DNA of 22,614 bases from Byssochlamys sp. IMV 00236. Taxonomy: Eukaryota > Ascomycota > Eurotiomycetes > Eurotiales > Thermoascaceae. Below the pieces are notes generated by a model. The model was not told the DNA's origin and made no database searches. It worked only from the letters and a program-made list of their open reading frames with translations. The DNA is taken from positions 1 through 22,614 of the forward strand of contig MSJH02000501.1 in assembly GCA_001931875.2 (NCBI GenBank). The letters run 5' to 3'. This document shows, piece after piece, positions 8,805 through 18,488 of this stretch (position 1 is its first letter; each line of letters starts with the position of its first letter). Position numbers and translations under genes: made by a program.

Positions 8805-10213
8805 TTATTTATGATATTTAGCCTCAACAAAAGGCATCTTTGTTACATTAGCGCTGTACACCTTATTTCTAACTTTAACATTTAATTCAGTTCCCTTCTT
8901 GTGATATCCATTCTTTACGTATCCCATTGCAATGTTCTTTTTGAGTGATGGTGATGGGCAACCAGAAGTGACAGTACCAATCACTTCGCCTTCCTTGTTC
9001 AGAATTTCAGCTCCTCCACGAGCGGGGGCACCTTCGACTATCAATCCAATGCGACGACGAGTAACACCACCTTTAATTTGTGGTAGAATGTGCTCAGCGC
9101 CTAAAAAGCCTCCAGTCTCTCTACGAGATTTAGCTATATAAAATGAATTCATTAATGGAATCTATATTTGATTTCTTAGTTTGAATGTTTTTATACTTAC
9201 GAATGGTCCAAGTTAATCCAGCTTCAACAGGAGTCGTTGTTTCATCCAAATCATTACCGTAAAGACAAAGTCCTGCTTCAAGTCTAAGAGAATCACGAGC
9301 GCCAAGACCTGCTAGTTCAACATCAGGGTGCGCTAATAATTTTTCTGTGATTGTAACAATCTCTTCCGTAGGAATGGACAACTACTAACAATTAAAATAC
9401 CGCCCATCTCTTTTTTTTTTTTGTTCTTACCTCAAAACCATCTTCACCTGTATAGCCAGAACGAGCCACGTGACAAGGCACACCAGCTATATCCATATGT
9501 CTTCCGTGCATGAAGCCAAAGTCATTCAGGTCTTTGCCTACCAACTCCTCAAGGGCAGCTGCTGCCTTGGGTCCCTGAATGGCGATTAAAGAGTGATCAG
9601 TGATGATGTTGAAATCAACATCACCTCCCTTATTTTGAAACTCAGTGAGATGCTTGCGAATATGAGCAATATCTTTATCAGCGCAAGCAGCATTAGAGAC
9701 AACGTAAAGATTGTCTTCTTGTTGCATGATGATAGTATCATCAATGATACCGCCTTGTTCATTTGTAAATACAGATAGAGTGCCTTGACCTACGGGCATA
9801 TTGTGCAAATCGGCGACGACAAGTGTCTCAAAGAACTTTTTACGATCTTTACCAGTGACACTATTCTCTGGTTATTTTTTTTTTTTTTTTTGGATCCCTT
9901 TCTTTCAACTTACCGTGACTGAAGCATATGTGATACATCAAAAATAGATGCCTTCTCACGCGTGTGAAGGTGTGAAGCAATAAGACCCATATTATCATAT
10001 TGAACAGGCATAGAGTATCCTGCAAATGGGACCATTTTACCCCCATGTTTTACATGTAAATCATACAGTGCAGTCTTTTTGATGGCCTAAATGAATTATC
10101 TATTAGTCCTAGTTGGTCCATATTAAAAAAAAATTTACCCCAGTAGCAGCAGCTGCATAAAAACGCTTTGTCACAGGACGTAAAGAAGACACAGGAATCT
10201 TGGTAGCAAACAT
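8805..10213 (-). CDS. GCV1: aminomethyltransferase, glycine cleavage system T-protein (mitochondrial)
   Basis: T-protein of the glycine cleavage complex: it takes the aminomethyl group from lipoyl H-protein, releases ammonia and forms methylene-tetrahydrofolate in the mitochondrial matrix. Exons in transcript order: 10213-10139, 10086-9914, 9860-9431, 9381-9201, 9133-8805, giving 395 aa (yeast and human about 400). Residues 1-25 are Arg/Lys/Ser-rich without acids, a mitochondrial presequence. Family blocks: [100 protein letters not shown] and the C-terminal [16 protein letters not shown]. The introns include long T or A runs. The stop overlaps a minus-strand AATAAA (8804-8809). Confidence 0.93.
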
Positions 10214-10260
10214 GGTTTAAGAAGGAAGAAAAGAAAAAAGTGTGTATACAAGGTGCTTGT

Positions 10261-10266
10261 TTTATA
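10261..10266 (-). promoter_or_regulatory. TATA box of the T-protein gene
   Basis: TATAAA (minus strand, context TGTATAAAACAAG) 48 bp before the T-protein ATG, nearly the same spacing as in the phosphatase gene. Confidence 0.5.
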
Positions 10267-10636
10267 CATTTGCTACCAAAGAAAAAATTTTGATAGGTTC
10301 TTTGACTTGACTCGGTGGAAACAAAAGAGGTACTCGATTACTTTTTCATTTAATTTACTCGAGTGTGAATTATAATGAATGGGCATGTCAACCATTTAAA
10401 AAAAGTTGTCAAGTTGTAAGCTTTAAGGTCAAGGATAATTACTCTACTCATTGGGTGCCTCATTCAGAAAAAAGAACATGTGTAGATGGATGTCAATGTG
10501 TCATCTTGTTGTTGATATAAATGACGTGTTATTCTTATCTTTCTATAACGCATCTATTTTTGATCAAGAGATTTCAACTAAACAAGTATAAATGAAATAA
10601 AAGGGGGGTAAAGATACATAATCAATAAATATACAT

Positions 10637-10642
10637 TTTATT
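10637..10642 (-). terminator. poly(A) signal of TBC gene
   Basis: AATAAA on the minus strand about 20 nt after the TBC-gene stop codon. Confidence 0.55.
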
Positions 10643-10661
10643 TAACCATCACATCTGTATG

Positions 10662-12397
10662 TTACAGAGTTGAATTCACACACTTTTTTAATTCACACAG
10701 CCTTTGACTCAGTTTCTCTCTTTCGCTTTCACTTAAAGCATATTTCAGCTTTATCTCAACCAATACGCTTTCCATATCGGCCAATTGATCCTGTAGTTGT
10801 GCATTCTTTTGTGTCAATAGCTGGTTCTTTGTACATAATTTTTCCATGTCAGACTGCATATGTGATTCAACTTCGACCGATATCTGTTCCACCATCTGTT
10901 TCAACTCTTGGTTTTGTTGCCGTAGTGCATCACGTTCATCTTGGATTCGTGTCAACTCTTTACTTTTGATTGCTAATTCCTTTGCGGCCTGCGCATGCTC
11001 TTCTTTTGTCTTCTGATTCTCCTTGCTGAGATGCTTGAATTTCTCGGCAAGTAGTCTGTTTTCCTTTTTTAAAGACTGAATCAAACATGCTTCATTGTCT
11101 GCCTTTGTGCTTTCAATCTGATAATCTTTGGCTAATTTTTCAAGCCGCTTTTGAGAGATAACAATGCTATGTGATTCACTTAGCAGATCAGTGACATTGC
11201 CCTAAAAGAAAAAAAAAAAAAAAGAATAAGTAACTAATAGAGAAAGAGTATCATTCTATCTACCTCATACACATCAAGCATATCATCTTTTAAATAGGTA
11301 ACAAGTGAATCAAAGTCTAGGGAGAGAATATTGGCTTGGTTTTTTGCCAGTAATGCCAATCCGATCCTGAATAGACAATTGGCTCCTTCTGTAAACAAGA
11401 TGTCATAGATGCGATAAACCACCTTTAGAGGGAATTTATAAGCAAATAAGGTTAGAAACCACTGCGATGCATACATGTTGGATCGTATCCCTTGCTCATT
11501 AAAGTGTCTGTGTATATGTGGCAAGTGATCTTGCAGGAGTCCATCAAATTGGTGTAATCGAAGTCTTAATAAATCAAGCTGGGGCGTGAATTGACCTCTG
11601 ATTTTGTATTTTTGAAGTAATTGAACAAGCGTGCAGAATGCTTCCTCTTCTGGCATCTATTAAAAACAACATGAATACACACGCACCAAAAAAAAAAAAA
11701 TAACAATTGTTTACATTCAACAAGAGAGGACCTGCTACAAATGCAAGTCCTTGACAGTAGCCCACTTCAGGATCATAGATCGAGTATGCTTTTACGACAT
11801 TAAATAATGCTTCTTGTCCTTGAATGCTTTGAAAGTAAGGGTGATATGGAAATGTCCTATGAAGGTCGCGGGTGATTGCTTTCTCATATACTGATTCCTG
11901 CCTTAGCAATTGAACGTATACTTCTTGTAAGCCTTGTAGGTTGGATATATTTGTGAGCAGTGGCCAAATGGTGCCTCGAAGTGCAGAGGGTATACCGTGT
12001 TGTACGACTTGAGCTGATAGTCGCTTTGTCTCTGATTGGGTGAATTGACTGTAATTTGAAATAACTTTTGACCAGAACTCTAGGTGGTGCAAATAAAATA
12101 AATGTCCATTCGTTTGTGTTTATTACTTTTATTACCCCAATCGACATCATGTTCGTCTTCTTTTTCATTTAGTTCTTCAATTGAGGCTTCTTCTTCTTCT
12201 TCCATAGGCGGTGTAAGAAGTAATTTATCGTCTTCCAATGAATCAAAAGTACATGTGCTGTCGTCGTCGTCGCTGTATGTAATGTCTGAGATCGTATTTG
12301 AAGAAGTCTGTATTTCTTGATCTTTCTTTGTCAGAAAGGATGTGTTGTCGGATGTGGTTTCTTTGGTGATGGTATCGGAGTGGACAATGGTCGTCAT
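10662..12397 (-). CDS. TBC-domain Rab GTPase-activating protein with C-terminal coiled coil (Gyp5/EVI5-like)
   Basis: Predicted Rab GAP of 519 aa. Exons in transcript order: 12397-12136, 12079-11715, 11656-11264, 11201-10662. Residues 1-87 are acidic, Ser/Thr/Glu-rich and probably disordered. The TBC domain covers about 115-335: HGIPSALRGTIW, then ITRDLHRTFP with arginine finger Arg162, DPEVGYCQG with glutamine finger Gln197, and QGIRSNMYASQWFLTLF. Both catalytic fingers are intact, so GAP activity is expected. Residues about 350-515 are Lys/Glu/Gln-rich heptads forming a long coiled coil, the layout of Gyp5 and EVI5, which act on Ypt1/Rab1 or Rab11-class GTPases. The only in-frame ATG upstream of the domain is at 12397. 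The GAP target cannot be read from sequence. Confidence 0.9.
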
Positions 12398-13335
12398 GGT
12401 ATCAATGGAGTAATGAAACAAAATAAATAAAGACAAGAAAGAAAAAGAGAAAAATAGGAGATTTGTTTTTTAATTGATTTGATATTTATTTACTTTTTCG
12501 TCTAAACTTTAAAGAGAAAAAAAAAATAAGCACAAGAAAGAGGCGGGCTAAACCATAGACGTGTTCTATCCCTTTTTTTCTCCTTAACCTGCTTAAAATA
12601 AACTCGATCTTTTTTTTTTCGCCCCCTTGTTACAAATTGTTATGTGCTAAAGTAGGCAAGGTTCCTTGTGTAGATGTATCAAACACTTTTCTGGAAAGTC
12701 ATGTCGTCCCTAGTGGAAGTTGAATCTAAAAATAAGTGTCAAATCATTTTTCTGTTTTTTCTAAATATGGAAAATGTCTCCTGAGGGAACACATAAGCCA
12801 CTTTGAGTTCCTTCAGCCTCTCTAAATTAAGCATGAAGGAGAATCCAGTAGCCGGAAAGATACCGACAGTTTATCTCTATTGCAGCAGATAGTTGAGTAG
12901 ATCAGAACTTTTACTTCTCAGAACATGTTCCTTCCCTCACTTCATTGTTTAGCTCACTGCTCCAATCACACCAATATTCATCATCCGGTTACGACATTAA
13001 TGCACGACAAGATTTTCTCTTTCTCTCTCTTTTTCCTACTACTGATATCAGGAGGCTTTTATTAAATGTGTAGTCTCAATCGCTTGTAGCAGCTAAAGCA
13101 TCCAAAAAAGGTAGCCCCTTTAGTTGATTGTTACTTTACCTTTCTTGGATACAGAATGTAAAGCCCTTCTTTCAGCTGTGGCTAGACTTTCATTCATAAA
13201 GAAAATGGCTTAGGTCAAAGAAAGTGAACTATCAAATGTTCTAAAAAAAGAAGAATATCTGAGTTATTTATAATTGTCTTTTTCAGCATTTGTAAAAAGG
13301 GCGAAAAGAATAAAGAAATATACTAATAAAGTCCA
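12398..13335. other. intergenic region without recognised gene
   Basis: Nearly 940 bp, the longest gene-free stretch here. The part next to the TBC start is pyrimidine-rich on the minus strand and is its likely promoter. The rest is less AT-biased than other spacers (12640-13200). It contains only short open frames: a 28-codon one on plus from 12701, and on minus near 13200 a 19-codon start followed by a splice-like GTAAAG...TTTAG. No tRNA, rRNA or snRNA signature was recognised. An unannotated non-coding RNA or a very short gene is possible. Confidence 0.5.
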
Positions 13336-13595
13336 TCAAGTGATTTGCCTTAAATATCTTACTGAAGCATTCTGTTCTTTCGTTACAAAAAATCCTGTTT
13401 TCTCCTTTACTGTCGCTCTATAACGAAATTCTTGTTGCCACTGAGCTCCTGAACTAATGTCACAAACCTCCTCCTTTGGTGTGTATGAGATAATAAACAA
13501 AACCACAGGAAAAAGTGAATTACCTTTTTTACTTTGGAGGAGGATGAACTGATGTAGCTTTTATTCAAATAAACCCTTTTTGCTTTGCCCGACAT
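13336..13595 (-). CDS. small unrecognised protein, 69 aa
   Basis: Two exons in transcript order, 13595-13524 (24 codons) and 13473-13336 (46 codons including stop), joined by a 50-nt intron with donor GTAATT and acceptor AAAG; both phases are zero. Protein begins MSGKAKRVYLNKSYISSSSS and ends NASVRYLRQIT. It is basic, with a Ser run at 16-20 and a mixed Glu/Lys/aromatic second half (WQQEFRYRATVKEKTGFF), without signal peptide or membrane segment. Composition and a clean in-phase splice favour a real gene. It starts 54 bp beyond the stop of the PGAM-family gene on the same strand, so promoter space is minimal. It could be co-transcribed or part of a larger unrecognised gene. No family assigned. 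Confidence 0.42.
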
Positions 13596-13648
13596 GCGTG
13601 CATCAATTTTTCCAAGGGTCAATTACCCCTCTTTGATAGTATGTGTCA

Positions 13649-14436
13649 TTATACAGCAGGAGGAGGATCATTTGCTGCATTCTGCGCATCTAAATGACTA
13701 CTATCATTAAACTCATAGATAAAGCCCTTCCCGTTATCATCTATAGTTATTTTTGTCACAGCCGTGTTTCCATGAGGCACGGTTGATATTCTTATGGACG
13801 TGTCCATCACTTGATACCCTTGCTGCTCCCAATATGCAGCCAAGCAACGTAGAGGACCACCATGAGTGACTATCAGGATAGATGTATATCCCTTTTCCTT
13901 TGCGTCCTCTACGATCGTCTCAAATGTTTGAATAATTCTAGTTTCAAAAGTCATCCGGGTTTCCCCTCCGTGTACAGCAGCCGCTTGATCATACGAGACC
14001 TTTAGCCGTGCAGCTTCATGACTCAAGGCCTTGATGGGCAAACCTGATAGTTTTCCAAAATCAGCTTCTCTTAGTCCTGGGCGATACTCAACCGTAAGGG
14101 ATTCATGAAAAACAAGGATTTCACTTGCTGTCTTGGCACACACACACACACACACACATAGGGTTTATATCAATATAAAAATCATGAAATCATGCCCTTC
14201 TTTACCTGTCTGCAACGTTTCAAATCACTACAGTAAACATGGTCAAATCGTTCGTCTTTTAAGCGTTCACCACATTGTTTTGCTTGCTTCAGTCCGTTAT
14301 CGTTAAGCTCAGTGTCTGATAAAAGCCGTTCAGGACATGAATTTTGCTTGTTTTTCTTCTTACCCAACTGTCCTTGAATCCATCGTTCATTGTTTGCATT
14401 TGTGTTTCCGTGTCGAACTAGTGTGATTGTCAACAT
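13649..14436 (-). CDS. histidine phosphatase of the phosphoglycerate mutase (PGAM) branch
   Basis: Small PGAM-like phosphatase, 221 aa, of the fructose-2,6-bisphosphatase/CobC/TIGAR-like branch; substrate not predictable. Exons in transcript order: 14436-14364, 14315-14206, 14131-13649. Catalytic residues are present: LVRHGNT with phospho-acceptor His9, the QGQLDTELNDNG loop joined across intron 1, CSDLKRCRQTA, acidic Glu83 in LREADFGK, and second His151 in VTHGG. The start at 14436 (MLTITLVRHG) gives the standard family N-terminus. Upstream in-frame Met codons would add a hydrophobic extension and lie in the divergent promoter. Intron 2 ends in an 11-unit TG repeat. The Pro-rich tail (DPPPAV) is lineage-specific. 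Confidence 0.87.
14137..14158 (-). repeat. (TG)11 microsatellite at an intron 3' end
   Basis: Eleven CA units on plus (TG on the transcribed minus strand) occupy the place of the polypyrimidine tract of intron 2 of the PGAM-family gene, five bases before the CCAAG acceptor. Confidence 0.85.
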
Positions 14437-14580
14437 TAGATCCAATAACGCAATGTAGAAAAGCTTAAATAAAAAGGAGTCAGATAATAATAATAATAAT
14501 TGAAATAGTCTTATTGGCTGACTCATTTTTTGGTTGTCAGTTTTCAGTAACCTCGTTTTTTTCTCTTTCTCACTTTTGCA
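14437..14580. promoter_or_regulatory. divergent promoter between PGAM-family gene and TMEM97-like gene
   Basis: 144 bp separate the two divergent start codons, so both promoters must share it. It contains a TTATT(ATT)n run near 14488-14500 and, next to the plus-strand start, a pyrimidine-rich leader (TTTTTTCTCTTTCTC). No clear TATA element for the plus gene. Confidence 0.6.
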
Positions 14581-15214
14581 ATGAAACAAGTAGAAATGAC
14601 AAAGAAAGGATTGCTATCTCGACCTCTAGATTTGATATACTTTGTATACTTTGCTTCACACATTCCAGTGACACTAGCCATTGACCTTCAAACACTCTTA
14701 CCTGCACATTGGATTCCTAAAGTTCTAGCCGACACCCTAAGTTTTTATAAGAATACGTTTAAAGATCCTTTCATGGGCAGCACCGAGCCAATGTATTGGT
14801 TTCGTAGTTTTCTTGTCTGTGAGCTCATCCTTCAACTTCCATTCTTTTTTTATGCATGTTATGGGCTTGTCAAAGGTTAATATTAAACATACATATCAAG
14901 TAGACGCGCGACTTATTCTCCAAACATAGATTGTAAACGTATTCGTCTTTCACTTGCAGGTAAGTTCAATAACACACATTATAAACAGTTATCTGACATG
15001 TGTATTAGTTTATGGTGCACATGTAGCAACTACAGTAATACCTACGATTGCCGAAGTCATGTTTAATCCCAAATATCCACTTGTTGCCAGCGAACGTCTG
15101 ACATTGTTTGGGTTCTACTTTCCGTATTTTCTTTTACCTCTCATCATGGTCATAGATTCTTGTATCATCGTTCATCAACAAATAGCAACGACACAAAAGA
15201 GAAAAGTACAATAA
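14581..15214 (+). CDS. EXPERA-domain membrane protein, TMEM97/sigma-2 receptor-like
   Basis: Four-helix ER membrane protein of 176 aa (human TMEM97 176 aa), a family linked to sterol handling and NPC1 regulation. Exons: 14581-14875, 14930-14959 (a 30-nt microexon), 15009-15214. Conserved blocks are FASHIPVTLAIDLQTLLP, FKDPF, CELILQLPFFF, VYGAHVATTVIPTIAE and SERLTLFGFYFPYFLLPLI. The acidic ligand-site residues known in human TMEM97 (Asp29, Asp56, Glu73) correspond to Asp35, Asp62 and Glu81. The C-terminus KRKVQ fits a KxKxx ER-retrieval signal. The microexon encodes the loop DCKRIRLSLA, where animals have a similar CKWIRTPA. The stop overlaps AATAAA (15210-15215). Confidence 0.9.
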
Positions 15215-15338
15215 AAAAATAGTTTGCATAAAAAGATAGAAAGTGTATGTTGTATGACAAACGGTTACCAAATAGAGTATCACTATTTTTTTTTAACCTT
15301 TTCTTTTGTCTCTCTCTCTCTCTTTTCAGTCTTTGCTA

Positions 15339-18299
15339 ATGCAACAGTTAATGGCTGAGACAAGTAGTTGGTTACCTTTAGTTATCGTAACCATCCTTCT
15401 TTTCATAACTGTGATTGTCAACTTGTTTAGATATGGAAACATAAAAACACAACCGTGGTTTGTTTCTCTTACTTGTATCGTCGGTTGGTTCTTTCCGTTT
15501 TGGATTATTATTCTTTTACCACTTGATTTAGCGTCTGTAAGTTGAACGCGACTATAAAGAAAAAACCAGCAATTAACACATTAAAGACTATTCACGATAA
15601 ACTAGACGGCAGATTACCATTTGCATATGTATCACGATCATTCCTATTTGTTGCTTGGAGAGTCATCTATTGGACTTCATTTTGCCTGACTTGGTACACA
15701 ACATATACTTGACTTGCAGTTGTTTTATATTAATAGTTATAGGTTTATGATCCCTATGATGCAAGCATATATGAATACGGGAGATTTTACGATATCAAGA
15801 CGACTAAGATCAGCTCTGCATATCAATCTACGATTTTATTCAATCTATGTCGTCGTAGGATTTTTTGGACTGGTTTATCTGATATTCGGTAATGGCTACA
15901 CCACAAGGTATACACACATATATATATAACACTACAAGAGATATTTATATGCTTTGATAGAGATAAAATCCAAAGCTACGTGATGGCAGCAGCCAACAGT
16001 TGGGGTCTATTCTTAGTCATCATCTTTATGGGCTATGGACTTGTTTCCGTGCCTCGTCACTTTTGGCATCATGGTGATTTTATGCGTCACTTGCTTCAAC
16101 ATTATGCAAATGCAGCAAAATTAAAAGAAGAGTATATGGATAGCGAATTAGAGTTGAATGAGGTGGCCAAAGTATGTAGCAATGCGCCTTCATTTTCAGA
16201 ATTTAACGTGAATGATTGATAGATCATGAATGCCATTTCCAAAAGAACACATAGAGAAATACCACGAATAAGAGAATGTATCCATATAATGATTGGAAGG
16301 TTCCCGTTTGTAACTCAAGAGTGTTATTCTGGAATCAGTACATCTGGAAGAATACCATCACAACTTACAGAAGATTATCTTGTAAAGCTTTCTAGACGCA
16401 TGATACTAGCAATCCGAATGAGAAACAGGAAAAAGGCGTAAGATGTGGCAGTACTATGAAAAAGAGGGGTCTATATTAAATTATTATTAGATTGTGGAAT
16501 AATCTGCTGGAGGAAGCCTTTTATCTTCAGGATATCATAAAGAACAAGGATACATCAGAGAGGTAGTCATAATTTATAGTCATTAACAAGGCTAATAGAA
16601 ATGTGTTGTAGACGATTTACTTCGACATTGCGAGTCAAGAAAGATGATACCAAATGGAACATATTCCAATCAGCAGTTGGTAAGAAGCATGGATTACAGA
16701 GAAACTAAATAATAACGAATGTTATAGAATGGTGGTGGGCAATTCGTATAGCACCACTTTTATATAGAATCCTAGCTATTCTATTTTCTGTCATAAGTGT
16801 GTTTATTATATGGTCAGAGTTGACATTTAATGTTAAATCGCCTACATTATCCATTGTTTCATGGGCCCTTAAAGCATGTGGTACAAATTATGCAGCTGTT
16901 GAGGTAAGAGCACATAAGAAATAGACACTGTGTTAAACACTACATATAGTTTATGGCATTTCTTACGATCACATACATGTTTGTATGCGTATATTCCTCC
17001 CTGTTTAAGATCAGGTTTTTCAATTTATACCTATTGATTCCAAATCATCATACAGACGAAAACAGTCTATTGTGGTTTACAGGATATATGTGTAAAATGA
17101 TGTAAGGTCAACTATAGACGCATCACAAAAAGCTAACTAGATATTAAAGGGCACCTTTATGCTATAACTTTATCAACCTCGCAGGTGATGCACCCTTCAA
17201 AGAGGCACCAGCAAGTGACTCTGTATTCAGCACAGTAAATAGATTACATATTTTACAACTGATCTCAAGATGTACTAACAATTTTGACGTATAGTTTATG
17301 GGCAAAGCCGATCTTTTCGAATTTTTGGGTGCCTTTGTAGATTGGTTTCCAGTTGTCATACTGATCCCATCACTGCTACTCTTCTTCAATCTCCAAGATC
17401 GATTCCTTTCTGTTTTTGGAATAAAGAATGTCTATAAAAGCAATGACGAAGACGTGGGAGCGAACGAAAGTGGGAGATTGTTAGATGCAGATTACGAAGA
17501 AGGAAAGTATTTGGTACTTGAAGGTAAGAGTATTTGAAAATAATGGGCAAAAGAGTGATAATAACCTGTCAACGATAGAACGAACGGCAAGAGAAAAAGA
17601 AATCAACCCGGAACTGAGAGTCAGTAGTAGACGTCGGCCACAAAGTCCAGTAAGTAACCCATATGTGTAGTGTATGATGCATGGATTTTCAATTTGAGAA
17701 TATAGCCCCATATACAAGCGTTCGCAGCCAAATATAGTCGACTTGGTCAAGCAGAGAGTTCACGCGATGAAAGGAATAGAAAGATAAATGAACTTTTAGA
17801 AGGACGATTGACAGCCAAGAGATACCGTGACAATAGTGCTGCCTCATCGACGCTTTCCTTACCGAGTGAATCTGCTTATTCAGATACAGTAAAATTAAAA
17901 ACAAAATCATTTGGAGACACAATGAAACAGAAAATAGATGATATCTACAATGCCTTCAAAAGCAATACTGATTTACCTAGTCAGAATCAGTCCTCGTCAG
18001 CAGCATTTGCTCAATCTCCACCCATGTCACCCCGTAGCAGTAGTAGTAGTAACAATAATAGTAGAGGCCGTGTGTTTGGTCGCAGAAGTACCGAGAGCAA
18101 CAATAGAGGCACTGGATACAATAATGAATATCATTCCACACCAAGCGAGGTTAATTCAGAACACTTTTCACATAACCCCTCTGCTTTAGGTATTCACCAA
18201 GCAAGAAATCATTCTAGTTCACCTTTTATAAGACATGATGACCCTTATACAAATGATGCTAATGAACCAAGGCCAAACAATATGTTTGATGATATTTAA
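15339..18299 (+). CDS. LMBR1-domain multispanning membrane protein, LMBRD2-like
   Basis: LMBR1/LMBRD2-type protein, 780 aa, with about nine membrane segments; family members act at the plasma membrane or in endosomal recycling and receptor signalling. Thirteen exons: 15339-15536, 15587-15693, 15743-15907, 15961-16171, 16223-16437, 16491-16562, 16612-16679, 16728-16903, 16950-17101, 17150-17234, 17295-17523, 17579-17649, 17706-18299. Family blocks: LPLDLASTIHDKLDG, FVAWRVIYWTSFCLTWFMIP, GYGLVSVPRHFW, LLEEAFYLQDIIKNKD, FSVISVFIIWSELTFNV, KIRFFNLYLLIPNHHTDENS, APLCYNFINL and MGKADLFEFLG. Residues about 560-780 are a cytosolic, Ser/Asn-rich disordered tail. The ATG at 15339 follows TCTCTCTCTCTTTTCAG, which looks like an acceptor, so a non-coding first exon is possible. 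Gap to the TMEM97-like gene is 124 bp. Confidence 0.88.
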
Positions 18300-18302
18300 G
18301 CA

Positions 18303-18308
18303 AATAAA
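18303..18308 (+). terminator. poly(A) signal of LMBRD2-like gene
   Basis: AATAAA beginning 3 nt after the stop codon. The following 180 bp to the convergent aminotransferase stop hold no other gene. Confidence 0.55.
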
Positions 18309-18488
18309 TAATCACAAGCTTGCGAGCATGAAAGCTATTAGGTCCTTTTTATTCGATATAATATAAAGTTTATAAATACAAAACAAGAATTAACATACAC
18401 ATGTCAACTATTGATGAAAGGGTTACATCTATCCTCTTTCTCTTTCTTTCATTCTTTCTGACTTCTTTTTGTGTTCAAGATAATTCTA

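Larger units (their letters stand above)
10214..10661. other. intergenic region: T-protein promoter and TBC 3' side
   Basis: No gene found. Beyond the TATA box there is a direct repeat TACTCGA at 10331-10337 and 10356-10362, 25 bp apart and about 120-150 bp upstream of the T-protein start, a plausible but unproven activator site pair. The right end carries the TBC poly(A) hexamer. Confidence 0.5.

Noticed and set aside
12398..12436. Upstream extension of the TBC protein
   Set aside because: The in-frame codon there is TTG, not ATG; the first ATG is at 12397.
12890..12985. C/D-box snoRNA-like ATGATGA ... CTGA on the minus strand
   Set aside because: No terminal stem, no D'/C' pair and no recognised guide. 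The two boxes alone occur by chance.
14437..14589. N-terminal hydrophobic extension of the PGAM-family protein from upstream Met codons
   Set aside because: The family normally starts a few residues before the RHG motif, and the extension would overlap the start of the divergent TMEM97-like gene.
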